Position numbers and translations under genes: made by a program. A DNA stretch of 64,000 bases from Devosia sp. Root685 (GTDB lineage Bacteria > Pseudomonadota > Alphaproteobacteria > Rhizobiales > Devosiaceae), in NCBI RefSeq assembly GCF_001427875.1, contig NZ_LMHK01000003.1:186001-250000 (forward strand). The letters run 5' to 3'. This document shows, piece by piece, positions 35,206 through 44,041 of the stretch. The notes beneath the pieces are model-generated. The model searched no databases. It saw nothing but the letters and a program-made list of their open reading frames with translations, and was not told where the DNA came from. How positions within the stretch are numbered: the stretch's first letter is position 1; each line of letters begins with the position of its first letter.

Positions 35206-35226
35206 GGGAGCGAACAATGAGGAATG

Positions 35227-35251
35227 AAAAAGGCCGCCCTCGAGGGCGGCC
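35227..35251 (-). terminator. Rho-independent terminator of rbsK
   Basis: A perfect 20-nt palindrome GGCCGCCCTCGAGGGCGGCC (35232-35251) followed on the minus strand by TTTTTCATT, 24 nt after the rbsK stop codon. Confidence 0.92.
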
Positions 35252-35274
35252 CGCAGCGGTTTCTATATGATCCT

Positions 35275-36165
35275 TTAAACCAGCGCGTCCACATCCCCGG
35301 CCAGCGGAATAGCCGGCTGCGCGCCCGGATTGAGACACGCAAGGCTCCCCGCCACGGCCGCGCGGCGCATGGCCGTTTCAAGCGTCATTCCAGCATCAAG
35401 GCTCGCTGCCAGATAACCGCAAAACGTATCGCCTGCACCAACCGTATCGACCGGAACCACCTTATAGGCCGGCACCGCAAACTTGCCCTCCGGCGAGGCC
35501 GCCCGCGCCCCATCTGGGCCCAGGGTAACGACAATGGTGCGCCCGGTCTTTTTCACCCACTCGTCCATGGCGGCATCGAGTTCCTCGATGCCGCGGCCCG
35601 AAAGCAGCGCAAATTCGGTTTCGTTGGCGACGACGATATCGGCCAGCGGCGCGAGTTCGGGAGTGTCGGCGAGGAAGGGCGCGGTATTGAGCACGCTGCG
35701 CGCACCCTTGGCCCGGGCAATTTCGAGCGCCCGCCGCGTTGCTGCCTGCGGAACCTCCTGCTGCAGCAGGATCGTGTCATTGGGCGTCAGGCCACCCAGC
35801 GTACGCTCGGCATCCTCAGCGCTTACCGTGCCATTGGCACCGGGCAGGATAGCGATGACGTTCTCGCCCGCGCTATCGACAAAGATCATGGCGATGCCGG
35901 TTGCAGCACGCGCCTTGCGCATCTGGCTGAGATCGACCCCGCCCTCCTGCAACAGCTTCAGCGCCATATCGGCAAAGGCATCGTCGCCCACGGCCGAGAC
36001 ATGCCGCACATCGGCTCCGGCGCGGCGCGCGGCCAGCGCCTGATTGGCGCCCTTGCCGCCTGGCGCCATGGAAAAGGTGCCGCCTGCAACGGTTTCGCCG
36101 GGTGCCGGCAGACGCGAAACGGTGCCGACCTGATCGAGATTGGTAGAGCCGAAAACAACGATCAC
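35275..36165 (-). CDS. rbsK: ribokinase
   Basis: A 296-residue PfkB-family sugar kinase that phosphorylates ribose to ribose 5-phosphate. It has the N-terminal GGKGANQALAARRAG signature, the C-terminal ATP/anion-hole motif DTVGAGDTFCG with the catalytic Asp, and NETEFALL. It starts with GTG overlapping the stop of the DUF1697 gene (GTGA). No ribose ABC transporter is adjacent, so nucleoside-derived ribose is a possible source; this is inference. Confidence 0.9.
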   Translation of the reverse strand: MIVVFGSTNLDQVGTVSRLPAPGETVAGGTFSMAPGGKGANQALAARRAGADVRHVSAVGDDAFADMALKLLQEGGVDLSQMRKARAATGIAMIFVDSAGENVIAILPGANGTVSAEDAERTLGGLTPNDTILLQQEVPQAATRRALEIARAKGARSVLNTAPFLADTPELAPLADIVVANETEFALLSGRGIEELDAAMDEWVKKTGRTIVVTLGPDGARAASPEGKFAVPAYKVVPVDTVGAGDTFCGYLAASLDAGMTLETAMRRAAVAGSLACLNPGAQPAIPLAGDVDALV

Positions 36166-36701
36166 TTGAGGACCTTTTCTATGGTGTTCCAGTTGCGCAT
36201 GGTGTCAAGCACGCCCTTGCCCAGCTTGGCATAAAGCGGCTTCAGCACCTCCTCGACGCCTTCCGTATAGCGCCCGTTGGGCTGGCGATAGCAGGCAATG
36301 TAGATTTCCCTTGCATCGATGCGGACGATCTCGGTGTGGCCGGGCCTGTCCTCGATGACCACGCCCTTGGGCAGGGGCTCATCGGACATCAGCACATGCC
36401 GGGTCACGTCGGCCGCGGGATCGATCCTGTCAAAGGGATGCTCGGCGAGCATTTCCTTGATCTCGCCTTCGCTGCGCAATACCACGCCGACCTTAAAGCC
36501 AAATTTTTGCTCGATGCTCTTTTCGAGGAGGGTCTTGCTCTCGGCTGGGCCGGCTTTGCTCAGAAAGCGGACATTGCCACTGGCGAGAATGGTCTTCACG
36601 TCCTCAAACCCCGCCTCTTCGAGACAGGTTTTCAGTTCAGCCATCTTCATCTGGCGCTTGCCGAGATTGATGCCGCGCAGAAAAGCGACGTCCAAAGCCA
36701 T
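36162..36701 (-). CDS. DUF1697 family protein
   Basis: A 178-residue DUF1697 protein. The signature MALDVAFLRGINLGKRQMKM, then LKTCLEEAGFEDVKTILASG and NV, is complete. The ATG at 36701 has GGAGGGG upstream. Family function is unknown. Translational coupling to ribokinase is unusual and may hint at a sugar or nucleotide link, but nothing in the sequence proves it. Confidence 0.88.
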   Translation of the reverse strand: MALDVAFLRGINLGKRQMKMAELKTCLEEAGFEDVKTILASGNVRFLSKAGPAESKTLLEKSIEQKFGFKVGVVLRSEGEIKEMLAEHPFDRIDPAADVTRHVLMSDEPLPKGVVIEDRPGHTEIVRIDAREIYIACYRQPNGRYTEGVEEVLKPLYAKLGKGVLDTMRNWNTIEKVLK

Positions 36702-36770
36702 GTCCCGCCCCTCCATCGGCGCCAACACCCGCCGCCCGATGTAGCACCGGGCGGCGAGTGATTGGAAGGC

Positions 36771-37811
36771 TTAGGAGGCGACCGGCGCCAGTTGCTCGGG
36801 ACTATCGTCACGTTCGACGAACATGGTTTCAAGCAGCGACAGCAGCACGATGCCAGCCAGCATGATGCCGACGGTGATTGAGACGCGCTGCACCACAACC
36901 TCGAAGGCCGAATTGGTGCCGTAGATCGAGGACAGCACCACCACCAGCGCCACCGAGCACACATATTGATAATATTGCGGCCGCGCCGGCCCGGTGGTCA
37001 TCCGGTCGATCAGCACATAGGTGATGGCGGCCAGCAGCAACAACAGCACGATAAACTGAGGCACGAGATTGTAGACGAACAGCGCCAAAATCCCGACGAT
37101 TGCGCCGATGATGGTGCCGCCGCCGCGATCCACCACCTGCTCGATACGCCCGCCATGGTCGGGCTCGGCGCAGATGAAAACCATCATGATCGGCGCGATA
37201 AGCAAGCTGATATTATTGGTCGCGTAGGTAGCGATCAGCACGGCGAGATAGACCGCAACGCGAATGCCCAGTTCCACCGCCGGATTGCGCGACACATGCG
37301 GCTTTGGTTGCTCCACGTGCACGCGCTTGGTTTTCGGCGGAAACAAGAGGTTGGTGACGACGGCCGCCACCCCCACCATCAGCCCGCCCGAAACCATGCT
37401 GTCGCGAATGGCGACCAGTGCATATTCATTGTAGAGCGCCGAAATCGACATCATCGCGGGAAAGACCGTCAGCATCATGCCGGCGCGCGAGCCGCGGAAC
37501 AGCATGAGGGCAATGCCGCCTGCCGCCAGCACCACATTCATGATGATGAAGAGCATCGGCTCGTTGACCGTTATGGCCGCGAGCCAGGAGAAAATGACGG
37601 CGATAACAGGCAGCATGATCGGCCCGGCAAAGGTGCGCGGCGTCAGGGCGCCGCGCTGGCCGGAAAGAATGCTCATGCCGATCGCGATGGGCAGCATGGG
37701 CTGGCTCATGCCCAGCGGCTCGGCCAGCGCAAACAGCAGGACGACGCCGAGCATGGTGCGGAGTGCGAGATAGGGATCTTCCAGCGGATCGACGCGCGGC
37801 AGCGTTTCCAT
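36771..37811 (-). CDS. DUF2955 / FUSC-like inner membrane protein
   Basis: A 346-residue polytopic membrane protein with two sets of about five transmembrane helices separated by a cytosolic stretch (PPKTKRVHVEQPKPHVSRNP). DUF2955 proteins are related to the aromatic-acid exporter/FUSC group and work with HlyD-type adaptors. Its partner gene ends 1 nt before this start. Together they probably form an efflux system controlled by the divergent MarR regulator. Substrate unknown. Confidence 0.82.
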   Translation of the reverse strand: METLPRVDPLEDPYLALRTMLGVVLLFALAEPLGMSQPMLPIAIGMSILSGQRGALTPRTFAGPIMLPVIAVIFSWLAAITVNEPMLFIIMNVVLAAGGIALMLFRGSRAGMMLTVFPAMMSISALYNEYALVAIRDSMVSGGLMVGVAAVVTNLLFPPKTKRVHVEQPKPHVSRNPAVELGIRVAVYLAVLIATYATNNISLLIAPIMMVFICAEPDHGGRIEQVVDRGGGTIIGAIVGILALFVYNLVPQFIVLLLLLAAITYVLIDRMTTGPARPQYYQYVCSVALVVVLSSIYGTNSAFEVVVQRVSITVGIMLAGIVLLSLLETMFVERDDSPEQLAPVAS

Positions 37812-37812
37812 T

Positions 37813-39027
37813 TTAGTTAAAGCCCGACATCACGCTCGAAAAGCCGAGCATGATCCGCGCGATGACAGGCACGATGCCGCCTTCATCGGGGAGGATCAGG
37901 GCTGCCGCTTCCGAGCCGATCCGCACATTGGGGGGAAGCGAAGCGGGATCGTCGATGCTCACGCGAACCGGGATTTTCCGGGCCGGCGGGAACCAGCGTG
38001 TGTCGGTCGAAGACTGGGCGAGGCCATTAGTGGAAGTGCGGCCGCTCGAAATGCCCCAGGCAATGGAATCGACCGTCGCGTCGAACTGTTTTCCCGGCGC
38101 GGCTTCGAACACCACCACGGCCTTGTCGCCAGCCTGCACATTGACCAGTTGGTTCTCGCGGAAATCGACGAGTACAGAGCCGCGATCGCCCGAAATGAAG
38201 GTCATAACAGGAGAACCGGCAGCGACGAACTGACCCTGGGTCAGCAGCAGATTGGACACGTGTCCATCGGTCGGCGCCACCACCGTGGTGCTTGCAAGCG
38301 CAAAGCGCGCCTTTTCGACGCCGGCCAGCGCGGCGCGATAATTGGGATTGGTATCGTCAAGCGCACCGGCCGAGGTGGTGACGCGATCGAGTTCCGCCTT
38401 GGCGGCCGCGACATTGAGCTCGGCCGTCTGGAAATTGCCCTCGGCTTGGGTCTTCTGGGCGTCGGTCACAAGGCCGCGGTCATACATCTGCCGCGTGCGC
38501 TCGACGGCATCTTTCGCCGTCACCAGTGCCACATCGGCCTGGCTCAATTTGGCCTGGGTCGCGGGAATAGCGGCGCTCGCCGAGGAAATATTGGTCGAGG
38601 TCAGATCGAGCTGTGCCTCGGCCTGCGCCACGTCCATCTTGAAGGTGGTTTCGTCGATGCGGAACAGCGGATCGCCCGCCTTGACGCTCGAATTGTCCGT
38701 GACCAGCACTTCGGCGACAGGGCCCGCCACGCGAGGCCCGATCTGGGTCACATTGCCCATGACGGAACCGCCCGAGGCGAAAGGCGCGTTATGGTCCGAG
38801 AGCGGATACCAGGCAATGGCGCCGCCCAAAATGACGAAAAGGCTGAGGCCCACGATCCGTGCCTTCTTGCGGCTGCGCGAGGGCTTTGCTGGTTCCCCGG
38901 CAATTTCCGCGGGCGCGACAGGCGCGGCTTCGGCCGGAACGGGCGGGATCACGGCAGGCCGGGATTCGGCGCGGGCGGTATTGGCGGCTTGAATGTCGCC
39001 TTCGGTCATAGGAGAAAGCTTGGCCAT
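37813..39027 (-). CDS. HlyD/EmrA family membrane fusion protein
   Basis: A 404-residue periplasmic adaptor. After a Pro/Ala-rich cytosolic segment comes one transmembrane helix (GLSLFVILGGAIAWYPL, about residue 55-72), then a barrel-sandwich half (VLVTDNSSVKAGDPLFRID), a long coiled-coil hairpin, and the second lipoyl half (TVVAPTDGHVSNLLLTQGQF). This is the EmrA/VceA layout. It is the first gene of the two-gene efflux operon with DUF2955. Confidence 0.9.
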   Translation of the reverse strand: MAKLSPMTEGDIQAANTARAESRPAVIPPVPAEAAPVAPAEIAGEPAKPSRSRKKARIVGLSLFVILGGAIAWYPLSDHNAPFASGGSVMGNVTQIGPRVAGPVAEVLVTDNSSVKAGDPLFRIDETTFKMDVAQAEAQLDLTSTNISSASAAIPATQAKLSQADVALVTAKDAVERTRQMYDRGLVTDAQKTQAEGNFQTAELNVAAAKAELDRVTTSAGALDDTNPNYRAALAGVEKARFALASTTVVAPTDGHVSNLLLTQGQFVAAGSPVMTFISGDRGSVLVDFRENQLVNVQAGDKAVVVFEAAPGKQFDATVDSIAWGISSGRTSTNGLAQSSTDTRWFPPARKIPVRVSIDDPASLPPNVRIGSEAAALILPDEGGIVPVIARIMLGFSSVMSGFN

Positions 39028-39074
39028 TTCGGTGTCTTCGATTGCTGGTGTGTTGGCAGCTATCTAGTCCCGAA

Positions 39075-39104
39075 AAAGTACCTTTGCAAGAAAGTATCTT
39101 TGCA
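39075..39104. promoter_or_regulatory. tandem direct repeats between efflux operon and marR
   Basis: Two 14-nt direct repeats, AAAGTA(C/T)CTTTGCA at 39075-39088 and 39091-39104, differ at one base and are spaced 16 nt apart. They are centred in the 107-bp divergent intergenic region. The likely binder is the MarR protein; protein-DNA contact is inferred. Confidence 0.5.
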
Positions 39105-39134
39105 AAATAGTAAAAACTGGATAAAGGAGGGGGC

Positions 39135-39605
39135 ATGCAGGATCGGATCGAACCATTGATGCGCGAATTGACCGACGAGATGAGCCGCGGCTATCGCGCC
39201 TTCTCGGCAGCGGCGGGCATCAACATGTCCGACATGATGGCCATCCGCTTCGTCAGGGATCAGGAGGGTCAGGCGACGCCAACGGCGCTCGGCCGGTATC
39301 TCGGCATGACCTCGGGCGCGACGGCCATCCTGATCAACCGGCTGGAAAAAGACGCCTATGTGCTGCGTGAGCAGCACCCCAACGATCGCCGCGCCACCCT
39401 GCTGCGGGTCGGGCCGGGGGCCGAGGAGATGGCGCTGCCCCTAACCCGCAGCGCCAAGCGCCTGCGCGAAACCGTGCTGGCGGATTATTCGCGTGGTGAT
39501 ATCGAGGTCATCGAGCGGTTCCTTTCCGATATCGTCGCGGCGCTGAAACTGCGCAATGCGACGCTGGAGGAGGATTTGGCCGTGAAGGGGAAAGAGGGGG
39601 CCTAG
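39135..39605 (+). CDS. MarR family transcriptional regulator
   Basis: A 156-residue winged-helix regulator. Recognition region: ATPTALGRYLGMTSGATAIL followed by the wing EQHPNDRRATLLRVG. It is divergent from the HlyD/DUF2955 efflux operon, the standard layout for a repressor released by an exported compound. AAAGGAGG lies just before the ATG. Its stop overlaps that of the convergent YdeI-like gene by 4 bp. Confidence 0.9.
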   Translation: MQDRIEPLMRELTDEMSRGYRAFSAAAGINMSDMMAIRFVRDQEGQATPTALGRYLGMTSGATAILINRLEKDAYVLREQHPNDRRATLLRVGPGAEEMALPLTRSAKRLRETVLADYSRGDIEVIERFLSDIVAALKLRNATLEEDLAVKGKEGA

Positions 39606-40192
39606 GACCCCTGCGGGTGGATCGTTTCGCCCCGCGCCAGCATTTCCACCAGACTGGCGATCTTCTTCTTCCGCCCCGCCTCGGTCTTGAGATTGTGCAC
39701 GCGAAACGTCAGCGCGAAGCGGTTTTGCGCCGTCAGGCCTTCATAGGTCTTCAGCGCATCCGCATTGGCCTTGATTGCGGCCAGCAGGTCCTCGGGCGGA
39801 CCCATCGTGGTTTTGTAGGCCGCGTCCCAGCGTCCGTCCGCCTTGGCGAGATCGACATGCTTCTCACCGTGCCCGGTCATCAACCCCGCCTCGCTTAACC
39901 GCGCGACATTGTCGCGATTGATCTGGCTCCACACCGATTTGGGCCGGCGCGGGCAATAGCGCTGCACGAAACTCTCGTCGTCCCAGCTCTTCTTGATGGC
40001 GTCGATCCAGCCCCAGCAAAGCACGGCGTCGATCGCCTCGACGGGCGTGATCGTCGGCTTGCCCGAGGCCTTCTTGAAAATCCGGATCCAGACTTCGGGC
40101 GCACTGTCGTGGTTTTTCGCCAGCCAGTCGTAAAACGACTGGAAATCGGGAAACTCACGCAGCGCCTCCAGCGGCACCGTAACAGGCGCCAT
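39602..40192 (-). CDS. YdeI/OmpD-associated (OmdA) family protein
   Basis: A 196-residue cytosolic protein. PEVWIRIFKKASGKPTITPV then EAIDAVLCWGWIDAIKKSWD and the RPKSVWSQINRDNVARL block, with a C-terminal OmdA-type region, identify the family. Its biochemical role is unresolved. It lies 4 nt downstream of the arylamine N-acetyltransferase gene and is probably co-transcribed. Confidence 0.85.
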   Translation of the reverse strand: MAPVTVPLEALREFPDFQSFYDWLAKNHDSAPEVWIRIFKKASGKPTITPVEAIDAVLCWGWIDAIKKSWDDESFVQRYCPRRPKSVWSQINRDNVARLSEAGLMTGHGEKHVDLAKADGRWDAAYKTTMGPPEDLLAAIKANADALKTYEGLTAQNRFALTFRVHNLKTEAGRKKKIASLVEMLARGETIHPQGS

Positions 40193-40196
40193 GGCG

Positions 40197-41033
40197 CTAC
40201 TCGGCCGTTTCGGGTGGGATGGGGTGGAAGCCGGCCAGCCTTGCGTCGAGCTTTTCGCTCTCGGGCAGGGTCAGGCCCAGCTCTTCAGTCAGCACGGCGC
40301 GCATGTCCTCAACCGAAGTCAGGGTGCGCTTTTCCGCCGCTTCCCCGGTCGGCTGCACGGTGAACAGGTCATTGTGCACCTTCAGCCGCCGCCCGCTCGG
40401 GGCGAGGGCCGCGCGCAATTGCAGCGTGAAGGGCGAGGCGGGATTACTCGAAAGGTCGCGGTTGAGGTCCCAAAGGTCCACTTCGTCCACCGCCTCGGTG
40501 GTAAAGACATAGACCCCGCGCCACTCTTCCCCGATCTTGACCTCGAGCGTCCAATCGGGATCGCTGCCGGTCAGTCGGAAAGTTTCGTGCGGCGTCGCCT
40601 GTTCGGAGCTGGCGCGCAGACGCAGCGGCGCCGTCAGGCTCAGACCGCCAAAGCCCACATCGGCGATATAATTGGTGCCCTTGATATCGACGAGCAGCAG
40701 CATGTGGCTCGGCGGCGCGGCAATGGCTTCGGGATTGGTCCAGATCACCCGTGCCAACAGCGGCCGCACCTCATAGTCGAGGTCTTGGAGGATCCGCATG
40801 AAGAGGAAATTGTGCTCGAAACAGAAGCCGCCACGCCTCTCGATGAGCAGCTTTTTTTCAAGGCTTTGCTGGTCGAGCAGCACCGGTTCCCCGATCAGCG
40901 GCGCGATGTTTTCAAAGGGAATGACGGCTGGATGCAGCGCATGCAGCAATTCCAATGTCTGGATAGTAGGCGCGATCGAACCGGCAAAGCCGATTCGCTC
41001 GAAATAGGCATTGAGATTGACCTTTTCGGGCAT
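40197..41033 (-). CDS. nat: arylamine N-acetyltransferase
   Basis: A 277-residue NAT. The catalytic triad is visible: Cys in RRGGFCFEHN, His in PPSHMLLLV, and Asp in YIADVGFGG. These cytosolic enzymes transfer acetyl from CoA to arylamines and hydrazines in detoxification. The ATG at 41033 has AAGGTGG upstream; the frame extends 33 nt beyond. First gene of a pair with the YdeI-like protein. Confidence 0.9.
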   Translation of the reverse strand: MPEKVNLNAYFERIGFAGSIAPTIQTLELLHALHPAVIPFENIAPLIGEPVLLDQQSLEKKLLIERRGGFCFEHNFLFMRILQDLDYEVRPLLARVIWTNPEAIAAPPSHMLLLVDIKGTNYIADVGFGGLSLTAPLRLRASSEQATPHETFRLTGSDPDWTLEVKIGEEWRGVYVFTTEAVDEVDLWDLNRDLSSNPASPFTLQLRAALAPSGRRLKVHNDLFTVQPTGEAAEKRTLTSVEDMRAVLTEELGLTLPESEKLDARLAGFHPIPPETAE

Positions 41034-41127
41034 CGACCACCTTCGTCGCTGTTTCCTGGGTCCCACTATATGGGGAAAGGGTTAGCATTTGTCACGGGGT
41101 AGAGACGCTAGGCTGACCACAACCACG

Positions 41128-41196
41128 GCGTCATTCCCGCGAAGGCGGGAATCTCGTCAGTGCAAGAGGGGATTCCCGCCTTCGCTGGAATGACGC
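41128..41196. repeat. dispersed palindrome (family A), compound copy
   Basis: GCGTCATTCCCGCGAAGGCG at one end and its near complement at the other, with each half itself a stem (ATTCCCGC/GCGGGAAT). It lies between nat and irr, related to 5374-5409. Confidence 0.75.
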
Positions 41197-41229
41197 TTGT
41201 TCACTTTGAAAGTGCGTGGCGGAAAAGCC

Positions 41230-41673
41230 TCAGACCGCCGCCTTGCGCACGCGGATCACCACGTCGACATGGGCCACTTCCATGCCCTTTGGAGGCTTGG
41301 GCAGGGCTTTGAATTCGACCGATGAGGCCGGGATATCGATCATCCGCTGTTCGTCTTCCACAAAGAAATGATGGTGGTCGGACGTGTCGGTATCGAAATA
41401 GGAGCGCGACGCATCGATCGCCACTTCGCGCAGGAGCCCGGCTTCATGAAACTGGTGCAGGGTATTGTAGATGGTGGCTAGTGACACATTCACATCGGCC
41501 GAATTGGCCTCAGAATGCAACTGCTCGGCGCTGACATGGCGATGTGGGCCGCCAAACAGCAGCTCGGCAAGGGCAACGCGCTGCCGCGTGGGCCGCAATC
41601 CAGCCATACGCAACACCGCCGTCAGGCAGGGCGTGTGGGACGCGGGACGGCCGGCAAGGTCAAAATCGGTCAT
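41230..41673 (-). CDS. irr: Irr, iron response regulator (Fur family)
   Basis: A 147-residue Fur-superfamily regulator of haem and iron metabolism in Hyphomicrobiales. The winged helix is LRPTRQRVALAELLFGG to NVSLATIYNTLHQFHEAGLL, and the His cluster D99-H-H-H102 with FF, a haem-sensing site of Irr, is present. There is no N-terminal Cys-Pro haem regulatory motif, as in many rhizobial Irr proteins. It sits divergently from fabA, an arrangement I recall as conserved in this order. The frame is open far upstream, antisense to fabA; the ATG at 41673 gives the family length. Confidence 0.92.
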   Translation of the reverse strand: MTDFDLAGRPASHTPCLTAVLRMAGLRPTRQRVALAELLFGGPHRHVSAEQLHSEANSADVNVSLATIYNTLHQFHEAGLLREVAIDASRSYFDTDTSDHHHFFVEDEQRMIDIPASSVEFKALPKPPKGMEVAHVDVVIRVRKAAV

Positions 41674-41718
41674 TGGGCCAGTGCTACTCGTCTCATTGGT
41701 CCATAAAATCTGACCTTC

Positions 41719-41747
41719 GTTATAGGGGCGGCAGAGGTTTGAAACAA
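41719..41747 (-). promoter_or_regulatory. irr promoter
   Basis: On the minus strand TTGTTT (41742-41747) and TATAAC (41719-41724) are spaced by 17 nt, about 45 nt upstream of the irr start. Confidence 0.55.
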
Positions 41748-41802
41748 GTCGCTGAACTGTCACAGCCCGCACACGCTTGCGCCCCTTGGCCTTTGGGCTG
41801 GC

Positions 41803-41829
41803 TTGACCCCTTTTCCGCACCTCTATACG
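41803..41829 (+). promoter_or_regulatory. fabA promoter candidate
   Basis: TTGACC (41803-41808) and TATACG (41824-41829) with a 15-nt spacer, about 30 nt before the fabA start. Spacing is short, so this is tentative. Confidence 0.4.
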
Positions 41830-41859
41830 AGACAAGGCTTGAGCGAAGTGGGGAAGGTA

Positions 41860-42390
41860 ATGTCGGACCGCCAACACGCATTTGGTTATGAAGAGTTGCT
41901 GGCACATGGCCGCGGCGAATTGCCCGGCCAGATGGACGCGCGCCTGCCCGCGCCGCCCATGCTGATGTTCGACCGCATCACTCAAATCGACGAGACCGGG
42001 GGCGATTTCGGCAAGGGCCTCGTGCGCGCCGAACTCGATGTGAACCCTGATCTGTGGTTCTTCAAGTGCCATTTTATCGGCGATCCCGTCATGCCCGGCT
42101 GCCTCGGCCTCGATGCCGTCTGGCAGATGACCGGCTTTTTCCTCGGCTGGATCGGCCAGCCCGGTCGTGGCCGCGCTCTTGGGGGCGAGATCAAGTTCAC
42201 CGGCCAGGTGACCAATGACGTCAAGCTCGTCGAATACGGCATCGACATCAAGCGCGTCATGCGCTCGCGCCTGACCCTCGGCATCGCCGATGGCTGGGTC
42301 AAGGCTGACGGAAAATTGATCTACGAAGCCAAGGACTTGCGCGTTGGTCTTTTCACCGATGCCCAGCTCCACGAGCAGAAGTCGGCCTGA
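41860..42390 (+). CDS. fabA: 3-hydroxydecanoyl-ACP dehydratase/isomerase FabA
   Basis: A 176-residue hot-dog fold enzyme that dehydrates 3-hydroxydecanoyl-ACP and isomerises the product, the branch point to unsaturated fatty acids. Catalytic His71 ([17 protein letters not shown]) and Asp85 are both present. The ATG at 41860 has GGGAAGG upstream and gives the family length. fabB follows in the same direction. Confidence 0.96.
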   Translation: MSDRQHAFGYEELLAHGRGELPGQMDARLPAPPMLMFDRITQIDETGGDFGKGLVRAELDVNPDLWFFKCHFIGDPVMPGCLGLDAVWQMTGFFLGWIGQPGRGRALGGEIKFTGQVTNDVKLVEYGIDIKRVMRSRLTLGIADGWVKADGKLIYEAKDLRVGLFTDAQLHEQKSA

Positions 42391-42477
42391 GCGGCCTTAA
42401 TGCCGTACCGAACTGAAACTATATAGAGTGAAGCGCCGGGCCCCATGGCGACGTCACGAGACTAGAGCGAGGATTCT

Positions 42478-43704
42478 ATGAGACGAGTAGTGGTAACCGG
42501 CATGGGTATCATTTCTTCGATCGGCAACTCGCTCGACGAAGTCACCGACAGCCTGCGCCAGGCCAAGCCCGGCATTATCTTTGCCGAAGATTACGCCGAA
42601 CTGGGTTTCCGTTCGCAGGTCAAGGGCGACCCGCGCCTTGATCCCTTCGAACTGCTCGATCGTCGCGTCACCCGTTTCATGGGCAAGGGCGCGGCCTGGA
42701 ACTATCTCGCCATGCAGCAGGCCATTGCCGATGCAGGGCTCGAGGAAGCTGACATTTCCAATCCCATGACCGGCATCGTCATGGGGTCTGGCGGCGCCTC
42801 CACCCGCACCATCGTCGAAGCCGCTGACGTGACGCGCGAAAAGAAGTCGCCAAAACGCATCGGGCCGCTTGCCGTCCCCAAGGCCATGGGCTCGACGGCT
42901 TCGGCGACGCTGGCCACATCCTTTGCCATCAAGGGTGTCAATTATACCATCACCGCCGCCTGCGCGACCTCCAAGCATTGCATCGGCAATGCCATGGAAC
43001 AGATCATGCTCGGCAAGCAGGACGTGGTTTTTGCCGGCGGCCACGAGGATCTCGATTGGACCCTTTCCAATCTCTTCGACGCCATGGGCGCCATGAGCTC
43101 GAACTATAACGACACCCCCGAAAAGGCCTCCCGCGCCTATGACGCGGCCCGCGACGGCTTCGTCATTTCCGGCGGCGCCGGCGTTCTGGTGCTCGAAGAG
43201 CTCGAACATGCCAAGGCACGCGGCGCAAAAATTTGGGCCGAACTTGTCGGCTATGGCGCAACTTCGGATGGCGTCGACATGGTCGCGCCCTCCGGCGAAG
43301 GCGCCGAGCGCTGCATGCGCATGGCGCTTAAAAACATCAAGGCGCCGATCGACTACATCAACCCCCACGCCACTTCCACGCCGGTTGGCGATCTCAAGGA
43401 AATCGAAGCCCTCCGCGCCGTCTTCGGCAATGAAGGCAAGTGCCCGCCGATCTCGGCGACCAAATCGCTGACCGGCCACAGCCAGGGCGCCACGGGCGTC
43501 CATGAAGCGATCTATTCGATCCTGATGATGCGCAATCGCTTCATCGCCGAAAGCGCCAATATCGAAGTGCTGGACCCCGCCTTCGAAGACATGCCCATCC
43601 TCCGCCAGCGCCGCGACAACGTCGATCTCGGCCACGTGCTATCCAATTCGTTCGGTTTTGGTGGCACCAATGCGGCCCTGGTGTTCAAGCATCCGGACGC
43701 TTAG
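42478..43704 (+). CDS. fabB: 3-oxoacyl-ACP synthase I FabB
   Basis: A 408-residue beta-ketoacyl-ACP synthase. It has [18 protein letters not shown] at the N-terminus, nucleophile Cys162 in AACATSKHC, and the two His of the Cys-His-His triad in [11 protein letters not shown] and [12 protein letters not shown]. With FabA it elongates cis-3-decenoyl-ACP. fabI, which often follows in this order, is absent; a strong terminator closes the operon here. Confidence 0.96.
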   Translation: MRRVVVTGMGIISSIGNSLDEVTDSLRQAKPGIIFAEDYAELGFRSQVKGDPRLDPFELLDRRVTRFMGKGAAWNYLAMQQAIADAGLEEADISNPMTGIVMGSGGASTRTIVEAADVTREKKSPKRIGPLAVPKAMGSTASATLATSFAIKGVNYTITAACATSKHCIGNAMEQIMLGKQDVVFAGGHEDLDWTLSNLFDAMGAMSSNYNDTPEKASRAYDAARDGFVISGGAGVLVLEELEHAKARGAKIWAELVGYGATSDGVDMVAPSGEGAERCMRMALKNIKAPIDYINPHATSTPVGDLKEIEALRAVFGNEGKCPPISATKSLTGHSQGATGVHEAIYSILMMRNRFIAESANIEVLDPAFEDMPILRQRRDNVDLGHVLSNSFGFGGTNAALVFKHPDA

Positions 43705-43723
43705 GGCTTTCGTTCAAGTGACA

Positions 43724-43751
43724 AAAAATCCCCGCTTTCGCGGGGATTTTT
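43724..43751 (+). terminator. Rho-independent terminator of fabAB
   Basis: ATCCCCGC-TTTC-GCGGGGAT stem (43728-43747) with flanking A6 and TTTT, 20 nt after the fabB stop. The A/T flanks make it potentially bidirectional. Confidence 0.93.
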
Positions 43752-43771
43752 GTTTGTAGCTTCACCACCAA

Positions 43772-43899
43772 AGTAGCCCTCATGGTGAGGTGCGGAACGG
43801 AGTGGAGCCTCGAACCACGAGGGCGTGCCCCCGATGCCTCTGTGCCACGCCTCGTGGTTCGAGGCTTTGCGGTGCAAAGCACCTCACCATGAGGCTACT
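43772..43899. repeat. dispersed inverted-repeat element (family B)
   Basis: A 128-bp element ending in AGTAGCC...TCATGGTGAGGTGC and the complement, with inner CCTCGAACCACGAGG / CCTCGTGGTTCGAGG blocks. Second copy of the element at 10858-10979. Confidence 0.8.
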
Positions 43900-43915
43900 G
43901 AAATGGCGGCGAAGG

Positions 43916-43938
43916 AAAAACGGGGCCTTTCGGCCCCG
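43916..43938 (-). terminator. Rho-independent terminator of the small membrane protein cluster
   Basis: CGGGGCC-TTTC-GGCCCCG (43921-43938), followed on the minus strand by TTTTTCC, 5 nt after the stop of the 24-residue peptide gene. Confidence 0.9.
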
Positions 43939-43943
43939 CTTCG

Positions 43944-44018
43944 TCACGTCACGAGAAAAATAATAATAATCAGCCAGATCGGAATGCCGAGAAGCCAGAG
44001 AGCCAGACCTTTGAACAT
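43944..44018 (-). CDS. 24-residue membrane micropeptide
   Basis: A 25-codon gene starting MFKGLALWLLGIPIW and ending in a run of Ile/Phe/Leu, a single transmembrane segment. AAAGGAAAATACC precedes the ATG and a strong terminator follows the stop, so expression is credible. It lies 23 nt after the 298-residue membrane protein gene on the same strand. Too short for standard gene calling. Function unknown. Confidence 0.65.
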   Translation of the reverse strand: MFKGLALWLLGIPIWLIIIIFLVT

Positions 44019-44041
44019 GGTATTTTCCTTTCTCTCAGTGC

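Noticed and set aside
41674-42372. Long N-terminal extension of irr
   Set aside because: The frame is open across fabA on the opposite strand, but Irr proteins are about 150 residues and FabA is certain.
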